NCBI GenBank assembly: GCA_038184435.1
Contig: CP116227.1
Coordinates: forward strand, 2,075,501-2,139,500
Length of the DNA: 64,000 nucleotides
Origin: Nocardioides alkalitolerans
Lineage (GTDB): Bacteria; Actinomycetota; Actinomycetes; Propionibacteriales; Nocardioidaceae
Direction of reading: 5' to 3'
The notes below the pieces were generated by a model. It was not told where the DNA came from. It was given only the letters and a program-made list of their open reading frames with translations, and did not search any database. How positions within the stretch are numbered: position 1 is the stretch's first letter; each line of letters opens with the position of its first letter. Below are positions 26,211 to 34,598 of the stretch, in pieces. The position numbers and the translations under genes are program-made.

Positions 26211-27416
26211 ATGGACCTCCTCCCGAAGCCCGACCAGGTCGTCGCGGCCACCGGCAACGTGGCCCACAAGGTGCTGTACGGCGGGCTGGCGGACCTGCGC
26301 CCGATGCCCCGGGTGCTGATCGACGACGGGCAGCTGCGCGAGGTCTACCACTACCGACCCGACCCGTCCGTCCCGGAGACGGGCGACCCGGTCCTGCTCG
26401 TGACGCCGCTGGCCGCGCCGGCGACGTGCTTCGACCTGCGCCGGGGGTGCTCGCTGGTGGAGCACCTGGTGCGCGGCGGGCGGCCGACCTACCTGGTGGA
26501 GTACGGCCAGGTGTCCTTCCGCGACCGCAACCTCGGGATGGAGCACTGGATCTCGGAGGTCGTGCCCACGGCGATCCGCGAGGTGTCGGAGCACGCGGGC
26601 GGGCGCCCCGTGCACGTGGTCGGCTGGAGCCTCGGCGGCATCTTCTCGGTGCTGACCGTGGCGAACGACCCCGACCTGCCGGTGGCCTCGCTGTCGGTCG
26701 TCGGCTCGCCCTTCGACCTCAGCCGGGTGCCGCTCATCGCGCCGCTGCGTCCGCTGCTCAACCTCGACCTGCTGCCCCCGCAGCTGCGGGCCGTGACGCG
26801 GGCCTACCAGGCCTTCGGCGGCGCGCCCCGCCCGCTCGTGCGGTGGGCGTTCCAGCTCTCGGCGTTCCAGAAGCTGGTCACCAAGCCGCTGGCGCTGCTG
26901 CAGAACCTCGACGACCGGGAGTTCCTCGCCCAGATCGAGGCGGTGGACCGCTTCACGGCCGGGATGATCGCCTACCCGGGCCGCTCGTTCGGGCAGCTCT
27001 ACCACCGCATGTACCGCGGCAACGCGCTCCTCTCGGGCGTCTTCGAGCTCGACACCCCCGACGGGATCGAGGAGGTCTCGCTCGACGCCATCATCTGCCC
27101 CGTCCTCGTCTTCGCCGGCGCGAACGACGGCATCGCCCCGGTCAGCGCGGTCAAGCCCCTGACGACCCTGCTGCCCAACGCGTCCGAGGTGCAGTTCGAG
27201 GTCGTGCCCGGCGGCCACCTGGGGATGCTGACCGGCCGCGCGGCGCGCACCACGACGTGGACCGCGCTCGACGAGTGGGTGGACCGGTGGTCGACGCCGA
27301 CCCCGGTCGACGGGCCCGACGACGCCCCCACCTCCCCGAGCGCCCCCCGGGCCGACCGCATCGGCTCCAACCCGGCGCGCCGCTACGGATCGGCGTCGTC
27401 GCGTGCCTTCGGCTGA
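26211..27416 (+). CDS. Alpha/beta hydrolase of the PhaC-like (poly-hydroxyacid synthase) group
   Basis: 401 residues. The N-terminal part resembles PHA synthase-like hydrolases (PVLLVTPLAAPATCFDLRRGCSL, then PTYLVEYG). The nucleophile elbow is GWSLGGIFS, so Ser replaces the Cys of true PhaC. Asp in FAGANDGIAPV and His in PGGHLGML complete the triad. The Ser makes polymer synthesis less likely than acyl-ester hydrolysis. The tail (about 360-401) is Pro/Ser-rich and disordered. It overlaps the next gene by 14 bp. Confidence 0.82.
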   Translation: MDLLPKPDQVVAATGNVAHKVLYGGLADLRPMPRVLIDDGQLREVYHYRPDPSVPETGDPVLLVTPLAAPATCFDLRRGCSLVEHLVRGGRPTYLVEYGQVSFRDRNLGMEHWISEVVPTAIREVSEHAGGRPVHVVGWSLGGIFSVLTVANDPDLPVASLSVVGSPFDLSRVPLIAPLRPLLNLDLLPPQLRAVTRAYQAFGGAPRPLVRWAFQLSAFQKLVTKPLALLQNLDDREFLAQIEAVDRFTAGMIAYPGRSFGQLYHRMYRGNALLSGVFELDTPDGIEEVSLDAIICPVLVFAGANDGIAPVSAVKPLTTLLPNASEVQFEVVPGGHLGMLTGRAARTTTWTALDEWVDRWSTPTPVDGPDDAPTSPSAPRADRIGSNPARRYGSASSRAFG

Positions 27417-28767
27417 GGTCGCTCCGTCGGCGGCCTCCGGGGCGCTCCCCCGCTCCGTCCGCATCGGCTACGGCAGCGGGTCGGTGGCGACGGGCGCCTT
27501 CGGCACCGTCCCGGGCCTCATGCTGCTGCCCTACCTGACCGACCAGCTCGGCATCGCGGCGCTGCTGGCCGGCGCGATCGTGGTGGCACCGAAGGCCTGG
27601 GACGTCGTGCTCAACCCGATCGCGGGCCGCATCACCGACCGCAGCACCGATCCCCGCGGGCCACGCCGCCCGTGGCTGCTCCGCGCGGGCCTTCCCCTCG
27701 CCGTCCTGTTCGCCGTCATCTTCGCCTCGCCCGGCTTCGACTCCCGTGCCCTCGAGGCGGTCTGGGTGCTCGTCGCGTTCCTGGCGTGCGCGACGGCGTA
27801 CGCGTTCTTCCAGGTGCCCTACGTCGCCATGCCCGCCGAGATCACCGACTCCTACGACGAGCGCACCCGGCTCATGACGTGGCGCGTCGCGCTCCTCGCG
27901 CTGACGATCCTGCTGGCCGGGGCGAGCGCTCCCGCGATCCGGGACGCCGTCGGCGGACGGGACGGCTACCGCGTCATGGGCGTCGCGATGGCCCTCCTCA
28001 TCGCCGTGGGCGTGCTCGCGGCGTACGTCGGCACGCGGCGTGCGCCCGTCGGCGCGCCCGCCGCCGGGGTCGGCAGCCTGCACGAGCAGCTGCGGGTCGT
28101 GGCGCGGGCCCGCGACTTCCGCCTGCTGCTGACGACGTTCCTCCTGCAGGCGCTCGCCACGGGCACGATGCTGGCGGGCGTCGACTACGTCGCGCGCCAC
28201 GTGCTCGGCAACGCGGGTGCGGCGACCATCCTGTTCGTGTGCTTCGTCGGGCCGGCGCTGGTGCTGACGCCGGCGTGGACGGCGTACGGCGAGCGGGTGG
28301 GCAAGCGCCGGGGCTACACCCTGGCGTCGCTGCTGCTCGCCGCGGGCGCCGTCGTGCTCGTCGGCGCGGAGGTGCTGCCGGCGGCCGCCGTGTACGGCGC
28401 GGTCGCGCTGGTGGGGGTCGGGTACGCCGGGTGCCAGGTCTTCCCGCTCGCGATGCTCCCCGACGCCGCGGCGGTCGACGCGCGACGCACCGGCGAGAAC
28501 CGCGCGGGCGTCTACACGGGCGTGTGGACCGCCGGGGAGACGCTCGGGCTCGCGCTCGGCCCCGGTGTCTTCGCCGTCGTGCTCGCGCTCGGCGGCTACG
28601 TCTCCGGCACGGACGGCGGCACCAGCCAGCCCGGCTCCGCCGTCACGGCCATCGTGCTCGGCTTCTCGCTGCTGCCCGCGGCGCTCACCCTCGTGAGCCT
28701 GCTGTGGCTGCGCCGCTACCGCCTCGACGCGGCCACCGTGGCCGCCCCCGAAGGGAGTCCCGCATGA
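27403..28767 (+). CDS. MFS transporter of the GPH/MFS_2 cation-symporter type
   Basis: 454 residues and about 12 membrane helices. The signature after helix 2 is NPIAGRITDRSTDPRGPRRP, the D-x-x-x-R-T-x-x-x-G-R-R motif of melibiose/glucuronide-type (GPH) symporters; PYVAMPAEITDSYDERT after helix 4 matches as well. It probably imports a sugar, glycoside or related solute with H+ or Na+. GTG 27403 lies inside the 3' end of the hydrolase gene and its stop overlaps the next start (ATGA), giving a three-gene operon. Confidence 0.88.
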   Translation: MPSAEVAPSAASGALPRSVRIGYGSGSVATGAFGTVPGLMLLPYLTDQLGIAALLAGAIVVAPKAWDVVLNPIAGRITDRSTDPRGPRRPWLLRAGLPLAVLFAVIFASPGFDSRALEAVWVLVAFLACATAYAFFQVPYVAMPAEITDSYDERTRLMTWRVALLALTILLAGASAPAIRDAVGGRDGYRVMGVAMALLIAVGVLAAYVGTRRAPVGAPAAGVGSLHEQLRVVARARDFRLLLTTFLLQALATGTMLAGVDYVARHVLGNAGAATILFVCFVGPALVLTPAWTAYGERVGKRRGYTLASLLLAAGAVVLVGAEVLPAAAVYGAVALVGVGYAGCQVFPLAMLPDAAAVDARRTGENRAGVYTGVWTAGETLGLALGPGVFAVVLALGGYVSGTDGGTSQPGSAVTAIVLGFSLLPAALTLVSLLWLRRYRLDAATVAAPEGSPA

Positions 28768-30200
28768 ACGGCGACGACGTGCTCGCCCGGCTGGCCGAGC
28801 TGCAGCAGGGCGACCTGCCGACGCACGGCGGGCGGACGCTGGCCTACGTCTACGACTCGGGCCTGGCGGAGGTCGACCGCGTGGGGCGGGAGGCGGTGGC
28901 GGCGTACGCCGCGACGAACGGCCTCGACCCGACCGCCTTCCCCAGCACGCTGACGATGGAGAACGAGGTCGTCGGGTTCACCGCCGACCTCCTCCGGGCG
29001 CCGGACACGGTGGTGGGCACGGTGACCTCGGGCGGCACCGAGTCGGTGCTCCTGGCGGTGCAGGGCGCGCGGGACGCGCGGCCCGACGTGGTGGCCCCCC
29101 GGATGGTGCTGCCCTCGACGGTGCACGCCGCGTTCCTCAAGGCGGCGCACTACTTCGGTGTCGAGGCCGTCGTCGTGCCCGTCGGGGCCGACCACCGCGC
29201 CGACGTCGCCGCCACCCGGGCGGCCGTCGAGGCGGACCCGGAGCGCACGGTGCTCGTGGTGGCCAGCGCGCCGTCGTACGCCCACGGCGTCGTCGACCCC
29301 GTCACCGACCTCGCGGCGATCGCCGCGGAGCACGGCATCCGCTGCCACGTCGACGCGTGCATCGGGGGGTGGGTGCTGCCGTACGCCGCGCGCCTGGGCC
29401 GCGACGTACCCCCGTGGACGTTCGCGGTGCCCGGGGTCACGAGCATCTCGGTGGACCTGCACAAGTACGCCTACGCGCCCAAGGGGACGTCCGTGCTGCT
29501 GCACCGGACGCCGGAGCTGCGGCGCCCGCAGTTCTTCGCATCGGCGGACTGGCCGGGCTACACGATGCTCAACACGACACTGCAGTCGACGAAGTCGGGC
29601 GGGCCGCTCGCGGGGGCATGGGCGGTGCTGCGCACGATCGGCGACGAGGGCTACCTCGAGCTGACGCGCACGCTGCTCGACGGGGTCGACGCGCTGGTCG
29701 CGGGCGTGCGGGAGATCGACGGGCTCCACCTCGTCGCCGAGCCCGAGTCGAGCCTCGTGACGGTCGCGACCGACGGCACCTGCGACGTCTTCACCATCGC
29801 CGACGAGCTCGCCGCGGCGGGGTGGCTGGCGCAGCCACAGCTGACCTTCGCGGGCCAGCCGCCGACGCTCCACCTGTCGCTGAGCGCAGCGACGGACGTG
29901 GGGGCGTTCCTCGAGGCGCTCCGGGCGGCGGTGGCCGTGGCGGTCGAGCGCGGACCGGTCGCGGTCGACCCGGGCATCGTCGAGTTCGTGCAGGCGCTCG
30001 ACCCCGCCGCGCTCTCCGACGCCGACTTCGACGGCCTGCTCGCCGCGGTCGGGATGGTCGGCGGCGAGGACGGCCCGGGCCTGCCCGAGCGGATGGGCGA
30101 GATCAACGCGCTGCTCGACGTCGCGAGCCCGCGGCTGCGGGAGGCGCTGCTGACGGCGTTCCTCGACCGCCTCGCGCGGCCGGCGCGGGGGAAGATCTGA
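28764..30200 (+). CDS. PLP-dependent decarboxylase/sphingosine-phosphate-lyase-like enzyme
   Basis: 478 residues. Fold-type I PLP enzyme of the group II decarboxylase/S1P-lyase family: TSGGTESVLLAVQ binds cofactor phosphate, CHVDACIGGWVLPYA supplies the pyridine Asp, and SVDLHKYAYAPKGTSVLL carries the Schiff-base lysine. PSTVHAAFLKAAHYFG is the His stacking region. Members cleave phosphorylated amino-alcohols or decarboxylate amino acids. It is translationally coupled to the transporter (4-bp overlap), so it may process the imported compound; this is inferred. Confidence 0.87.
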   Translation: MNGDDVLARLAELQQGDLPTHGGRTLAYVYDSGLAEVDRVGREAVAAYAATNGLDPTAFPSTLTMENEVVGFTADLLRAPDTVVGTVTSGGTESVLLAVQGARDARPDVVAPRMVLPSTVHAAFLKAAHYFGVEAVVVPVGADHRADVAATRAAVEADPERTVLVVASAPSYAHGVVDPVTDLAAIAAEHGIRCHVDACIGGWVLPYAARLGRDVPPWTFAVPGVTSISVDLHKYAYAPKGTSVLLHRTPELRRPQFFASADWPGYTMLNTTLQSTKSGGPLAGAWAVLRTIGDEGYLELTRTLLDGVDALVAGVREIDGLHLVAEPESSLVTVATDGTCDVFTIADELAAAGWLAQPQLTFAGQPPTLHLSLSAATDVGAFLEALRAAVAVAVERGPVAVDPGIVEFVQALDPAALSDADFDGLLAAVGMVGGEDGPGLPERMGEINALLDVASPRLREALLTAFLDRLARPARGKI

Positions 30201-30227
30201 CGCACCAGGTGGGTCGGATCCTCCGCC

Positions 30228-30572
30228 TCACGCGTCCCGGCTCGGCGTCTCGCCCAGCGCCTTCGCGGCCTCGTAGATCTCGATGACGAAGTCGGGACCG
30301 TCGAACCGGTTGCGCTCCGGCACCTCCTCGCCCTCCGCGGCGGGCACGATCATGAAGGTCTCACTGGCGAGCCGGTTGCCGACCTGGCCGGTCTTGCGGG
30401 AGACGACGTTGCCGGTGACCTCGACCTTCCCGATGGCGCCGTTGAACCACTTCACCTCGCAGCTGTGCGGGCGCACGAGGTAGCCACCCTTGCTGGTCTC
30501 GAAGTCCGGCGCGTCGTCGAGCTCGTAGCTGATGGCGGTGATGCGGCGCGGCTTGCTGAGGCGGACGGCCAT
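30228..30572 (-). CDS. Hypothetical protein (114 residues)
   Basis: Not recognised. The sequence is compact and mixed alpha/beta, opening with a basic MAVRLSKPRRIT, then EVKWFNGAIGKVEVTGNVV and an acidic end; it has no membrane helix or signal. Start ATG 30572. Convergent with the PLP gene, divergent from the flavin reductase. Probably a real small cytoplasmic protein because codon use matches the neighbours. Confidence 0.6.
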   Translation of the reverse strand: MAVRLSKPRRITAISYELDDAPDFETSKGGYLVRPHSCEVKWFNGAIGKVEVTGNVVSRKTGQVGNRLASETFMIVPAAEGEEVPERNRFDGPDFVIEIYEAAKALGETPSRDA

Positions 30573-30675
30573 GGGGGCTCCTGGCGTACGGCGACGGGTC
30601 GGCCCGCGACGTACCCGACGGTCGCCCGGGCAAACGCGGACCCGCGGGTTGGGAGGCCCTGTCACCGTGAGGGGC

Positions 30676-31893
30676 ATGAGCGCACCTCGGGTCTTCGACC
30701 ACGTCATCGTCGGCGGCGGGATGGCCGCCGACGCCGCAGCGAAGGGCATCCGGGAGCGTGACACGGATGCCTCGATCGCGATCCTCGGGGAGGAGCCGAC
30801 GGCGCCCTTCCCGCGCCCGGCGCTGTCGAAGAAGCTGTGGACGGACCCGGACTTCACGTTCGACGACGCGGCCCTGGAGACCGAGGAGCAGACGGGCGCG
30901 ACCCTGCGCCTCGACGACGCGGTCGTCGCGATCGACCCCGAGGCGCGGGAGGTGCGCACGCGCACGGGCGAGGTCTACGGCTACGGCAAGCTGCTGCTCG
31001 CCACCGGCGGGCGGCCGCGGCGGATCGACGGGCTCGACCCGGGCGAGCGGGTGCTCTACTTCCGCACGCTGACCGACTACCACCACCTGCGTCGACTGTC
31101 GGAGGACCACCCGCACGTCGCGGTGGTGGGCGGTGGCTACATCGGCTCCGAGATCGCCGCGGCGCTCGTGCAGAACGGCTGCACGGTGACGCTCGTCCAC
31201 CCCGACGACGTGCTGGGCGGCTCGATGCTGCCGCCGACGCTGGCGCACCGCTACGAGACGCTCTTCGTCGACGCCGGCGTCACGCTCCGTCCCGGCACGA
31301 AGGTCAGCTCGGGCACCGCCGACGCGACGGGCGCCGAGCTCGTCCTCGACGACGGGTCCACCCTCACGGCGGACGTCGTCGTGGTGGGTCTCGGCATCGA
31401 GCCCGCGGGCGAGCTGGCCGGCGACGCCGGCATCGCGCTCGCCGACGACGGGAGCATCGAGGTCGACCGCCACCTGGCCACCAACGTGCCCGACGTGCAC
31501 GCGGCCGGTGACGTCGCGACCTACACCGACCGCATCCTCGGCCGCACCCGCGTCGAGCACGTCGACAACGCCACCACGATGGGCACGGTGGCCGGGCGGA
31601 TCCTCGCGGGCAGCGACGAGACCTACGACCACACCCCGTACTTCTACTCCGCCGTCTTCGGCACCCGCTTCGAGGCCGTCGGCACGCTCGACGCGTCGCT
31701 GCCGATCATCGAGGACCACCTCGACGACAAGCGGGCGGTGGCCTACTACCTCGACGAGGCCGGACGCGCCGTCGTCGGCGTGCTGCTGTGGGCCGTCGAG
31801 GAGCGTCGCGACGCCGCCCGCGAGGTGCTGGCCTCCCAGCCCCTCGCCGGGGGCGCGGACCCCGCGACGCTGGTCGGTCTCATCGGGGCATGA
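30676..31893 (+). CDS. FAD-dependent ferredoxin/rubredoxin reductase-type oxidoreductase
   Basis: 405 residues. FAD Rossmann motif VIVGGGMAADAAAKG at about residues 10-24 (GxGxxA form), a second NAD(P)H Rossmann fold HVAVVGGGYIGSEIAAAL near 150, and the DVHAAGDVATY FAD motif near 278. The C-terminal domain (about 310-405) fits BenD/ThcD-like reductases that pass electrons to ferredoxins for oxygenases. No ferredoxin or P450 is adjacent. ATG 30676 follows GAGGGGC. Confidence 0.88.
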   Translation: MSAPRVFDHVIVGGGMAADAAAKGIRERDTDASIAILGEEPTAPFPRPALSKKLWTDPDFTFDDAALETEEQTGATLRLDDAVVAIDPEAREVRTRTGEVYGYGKLLLATGGRPRRIDGLDPGERVLYFRTLTDYHHLRRLSEDHPHVAVVGGGYIGSEIAAALVQNGCTVTLVHPDDVLGGSMLPPTLAHRYETLFVDAGVTLRPGTKVSSGTADATGAELVLDDGSTLTADVVVVGLGIEPAGELAGDAGIALADDGSIEVDRHLATNVPDVHAAGDVATYTDRILGRTRVEHVDNATTMGTVAGRILAGSDETYDHTPYFYSAVFGTRFEAVGTLDASLPIIEDHLDDKRAVAYYLDEAGRAVVGVLLWAVEERRDAAREVLASQPLAGGADPATLVGLIGA

Positions 31894-31900
31894 TCGGGGC

Positions 31901-32599
31901 GTGAGCCTGCACGGACTGGTGGAGAAGGGTCTCGTCGCCGCGGACTGGGCCGAGGCGATGCGCGAGGTCGACCCGACGATCGACGAACGGGTGGCCGCCC
32001 TGGGGCAGTTCCTCCGGGCGGAGATCGCGGCCGGGCGGCCGTACCTGCCCGCGGGCGAGCACGTCTTCCGTGCGTTCGCCCGGCCGCTGGCCGACGTGCG
32101 GGTGCTCGTCGTGGGCCAGGACCCCTACCCCACGCCCGGCCACCCCATCGGCCTCAGCTTCGCCGTCGCCCGCGACGTGCGTCCGATCCCCCGCAGCCTC
32201 GCCAACATCTACCGCGAGCTCCACGACGACCTCGGCGTCACGCCGCCGGCGCACGGCGACCTCACGGCCTGGGCCGACCAGGGCGTCATGCTGCTCAACC
32301 GGTGCCTCACGGTGCGCCCCGGCGCCTCCGGGTCGCACCGCGGCCAGGGCTGGGAGCACGTGACGGCGACGGCGATCACGGCGTGGGTACGACGCGGTGG
32401 ACCCCGCGTCGCCCTCCTCTGGGGCCGCGACGCGCAGGGCCTCGCCCCGCACCTCGGCGACGTGCCCTCCGTCGCGTCGGTGCACCCGTCGCCGCTCTCG
32501 GCCAGCCGGGGGTTCTTCGGGTCGCGGCCGTTCTCGAAGGTCAACGCGCTGCTCGAGGAGCAGGGCGGCGAGCCCGTCGACTGGGCGTTGCCGGGCTGA
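31901..32599 (+). CDS. ung: Uracil-DNA glycosylase, family 1
   Basis: 232 residues from GTG 31901. Catalytic motif A reads VVGQDPYPTPGHPIGLSFAV (catalytic Asp) and motif B is HPSPLSASRGFFGSRPFS (catalytic His, DNA intercalation loop). GVMLLNRCLTVRP is the uracil-binding Asn strand. The Pro in GQDPYP is normal in actinobacterial Ung. It removes uracil from DNA to start base-excision repair. It lies 7 bp after the flavin reductase gene. Confidence 0.95.
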   Translation: MSLHGLVEKGLVAADWAEAMREVDPTIDERVAALGQFLRAEIAAGRPYLPAGEHVFRAFARPLADVRVLVVGQDPYPTPGHPIGLSFAVARDVRPIPRSLANIYRELHDDLGVTPPAHGDLTAWADQGVMLLNRCLTVRPGASGSHRGQGWEHVTATAITAWVRRGGPRVALLWGRDAQGLAPHLGDVPSVASVHPSPLSASRGFFGSRPFSKVNALLEEQGGEPVDWALPG

Positions 32600-32638
32600 G
32601 GGTCGCGGGCGCGGCGGGCCGGGACTCCATCTGGCCCC

Positions 32639-32669
32639 GGAAATGTGCGCCTGGGGCAGGTCAGAGGCG
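32639..32669. repeat. Dispersed palindromic element, copy 3, left arm
   Basis: GGAAATGTGCGCCTGGGGCAG starts the left arm, which ends at the insertion-sequence boundary. The right arm resumes at 33955. Without the insertion the arms form one continuous stem-loop. Confidence 0.8.
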
Positions 32670-33954
32670 GGCGGTTTCAAGGGGTTAGTGCAACGCCCTG
32701 TGTGGATGGGGTGTGTGGTGGCGATCTTGAGGTCGGTGCGGCTGGTGTTCTGGGCTGCGGTCGGGGAGGGGATGTCGATCGATGCGGCCGCGAGGTCTGC
32801 GGGTGTGTCGAGCCGGGCTGGGCATCGCTGGTTCGCTCAGGCTGGCGGGGTGAAGCCAGTTGCTGCACCGACCGCAGCCGGGTATCGACGGCTCTCAATC
32901 CTCGAGCGTGAACGGATCCATGCCGGCATGGAGCGAGGTGAGTCGATCCGGATGATCGCGGCGGCGCTCGGTCGGGCGCCCTCGACGGTGAAGCGTGAGA
33001 TCGACAAGAACCTGTTCCACCAGCGGTACGGCTCCCCGGGTAGCCGTGGCCCGAAGCGGCGGGTGCCGTGGAACTACTCGCCCCACAGCGCGCAGCTACG
33101 GGCAGAGCGTCGGGCTCGTTGCCGGGCCCGGCCCGCGAAGCTGGTGCTGAACCAGCGGCTGCGGCAGGAGGTGCAGAATCGGCTGAGCGATGAGCACAGT
33201 CCCGCTCAGATCGCCTGGCGGCTGCGCCGTGACTTCCCCGACGATCCGGAGATGTGGGTGTCTCACGAGACGATCTACCAGTCGCTGTATGTGCAAGGCC
33301 GCGGCGCGTTGCGTCGCGACCTGCATACCCGGCTACGGACGGGACGAGCGTTGCGCAGACCGCGGCGCCGAGACGGTGAGCGACGCGGTCGGATGCCGGG
33401 CATGGTCAACATCAGCGAACGCCCCGCCGAGGTGGCCGACCGAGCTGTGCCCGGGCATTGGGAAGGCGACCTGATCATGGGCGGCACCGCCTCACGCAGC
33501 GCGATCGGCACCCTGGTCGAGCGGGCCACGCGTTTCGTGATGTTGCTGCACCTGCCCGAGGGCTACGGCGCCGACGCCGTCGAGCGCGCCATGGTCACCA
33601 CGATGAGCCAGCTGCCCGAGGTGTTGCGCAAGACCCTGACCTGGGACCAGGGCCGAGAGATGAGCAACCACGTCCGGATCGCTGCCGCAACGGATCTGGA
33701 GATCTACTTCTGCGACCCCCACTCGCCCTGGCAACGCGGCACCAACGAGAACACCAACGGGCTGCTGCGTCAGTACTTCCCCAAGGGCTCCGACCTATCG
33801 GTCTATCAGGCCGACTACCTCGACCACGTCGCCCGCAAGCTCAACAACCGGCCACGCGCCACCCTTGACTGGAAGAGCCCAGCCGAAGCCCTCGACGAAC
33901 TACTGTCCAACCCGACAGGACCAACCGGTGTTGCGCTAACAGGTTGAAACCGCC
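32670..33954 (+). mobile_element. IS30-family insertion sequence
   Basis: 1285 bp. Terminal inverted repeats of about 28 bp start GGCGGTTTCAA on the left and end TTGAAACCGCC on the right; the inner part matches with about five mismatches (TTAGTGCAAC on the left against TTAGCGCAAC read from the right). The flanking 3 bp are GCG on both sides (32667-32669 and 33955-33957), a likely target duplication. The single transposase gene is intact. It has inserted into the loop of palindromic element copy 3. Confidence 0.93.
32706..33947 (+). CDS. IS30-family transposase
   Basis: 413 residues from ATG 32706 (GTG 32688 is an alternative). An N-terminal helix-turn-helix (SIDAAARSAGVSSRAGHRWF) and a second one typical of IS30 (RMIAAALGRAPSTVKREI) precede the DDE domain: first Asp in PGHWEGDLIMG, second Asp in LTWDQGREM, Glu in GTNENTNGLLRQYFPKG. 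All three are present, so it should be active. Codon use is less GC-biased than in neighbouring genes, consistent with a mobile gene. Confidence 0.96.
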   Translation: MGCVVAILRSVRLVFWAAVGEGMSIDAAARSAGVSSRAGHRWFAQAGGVKPVAAPTAAGYRRLSILERERIHAGMERGESIRMIAAALGRAPSTVKREIDKNLFHQRYGSPGSRGPKRRVPWNYSPHSAQLRAERRARCRARPAKLVLNQRLRQEVQNRLSDEHSPAQIAWRLRRDFPDDPEMWVSHETIYQSLYVQGRGALRRDLHTRLRTGRALRRPRRRDGERRGRMPGMVNISERPAEVADRAVPGHWEGDLIMGGTASRSAIGTLVERATRFVMLLHLPEGYGADAVERAMVTTMSQLPEVLRKTLTWDQGREMSNHVRIAAATDLEIYFCDPHSPWQRGTNENTNGLLRQYFPKGSDLSVYQADYLDHVARKLNNRPRATLDWKSPAEALDELLSNPTGPTGVALTG

Positions 33955-33983
33955 GCGACCGGGACTGCCCCAACGTCCCATTT
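33955..33983. repeat. Dispersed palindromic element, copy 3, right arm
   Basis: CTGCCCCAACGTCCCATTTC continues the element interrupted at 32670. Read on the minus strand it pairs with the left arm over most of about 23 positions. Confidence 0.75.
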
Positions 33984-34005
33984 CAGGAACCGGGCCGGCC
34001 CGACG

Positions 34006-34485
34006 TCAGCCGTCGAGCGTGCGCAGGTCGGACTCGTCGAGGTTGCTGCGCATCGTCGACGCGATCGCGGTGAGCTGCCGCACCTGGTCACGGTCGAGCC
34101 CGTCGAAGACGAGCTGGCGCACGGCGCGCACGTGGCCGGGCGCGGCGTCGACGAGCACGTCGTACCCCGCCGGGGTCAGCGTGCACTCCGTGACCCGGCG
34201 GCTGGTCGGCGAGGGCCGGCGCACGATCCAGCCGCGCAGCTCCAGCTTCTTCGCGACGTGCGAGAGACGCGAGAGGGAGGCGTTCACCCGGTGGGCGAGC
34301 TCGCTCATCGCCAACGTGCGCTCGGGGGCCTCGGAGAGCATCGCCAGCACCTGGTAGTCGAAGTGGGTCATGCCCGAGTCGCGCTGGGCCTGCGAGTCGA
34401 GGGCCGGACCGAGGCGCAGCAGCACCCCCACGAGGGCGAGCCACGCGTCCATCTCGTCGTCGTCGAGCCAGGGTGCGTCCGCCAC
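34006..34485 (-). CDS. MarR-family transcriptional regulator
   Basis: 159 residues from GTG 34485 (GTG 34494 is an alternative; AGGG spacing favours 34485). The winged helix (about 50-115) reads YQVLAMLSEAP, then ELAHRVNASLSRLSHVAKKLELRGWI and the wing RRPSPTSRRVTECTLTPAG. MarR dimers bind short palindromes and release them on ligand binding. The divergent extradiol dioxygenase gene and a TTGAA/TTCAA inverted repeat between them suggest it controls that gene. Confidence 0.9.
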   Translation of the reverse strand: MADAPWLDDDEMDAWLALVGVLLRLGPALDSQAQRDSGMTHFDYQVLAMLSEAPERTLAMSELAHRVNASLSRLSHVAKKLELRGWIVRRPSPTSRRVTECTLTPAGYDVLVDAAPGHVRAVRQLVFDGLDRDQVRQLTAIASTMRSNLDESDLRTLDG

Positions 34486-34544
34486 GGTCCGCACCCTAGG
34501 CCATGGTCGAGGCGCACCGAGCGGGTGCGATCGAACCGAAATGC

Positions 34545-34556
34545 TTGAAACTTCAA
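34545..34556. promoter_or_regulatory. Candidate MarR operator at the extradiol dioxygenase promoter
   Basis: TTGAA-AC-TTCAA is a perfect inverted repeat with a 2-bp centre, 43 bp before the dioxygenase start and about 60 bp from the MarR start. Similar half-sites occur in front of the pirin gene at 36692-36713. Confidence 0.55.
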
Positions 34557-34598
34557 CCTTGTTGTCCTAGCATCGCACCGACGACAAGGAGAACCACC

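Noticed and set aside
32101..32160. GQDPYP instead of GQDPYH in uracil-DNA glycosylase as a possible active-site change
   Set aside because: This Pro is usual in actinobacterial family 1 Ung (for example mycobacterial); the catalytic Asp and His are present.
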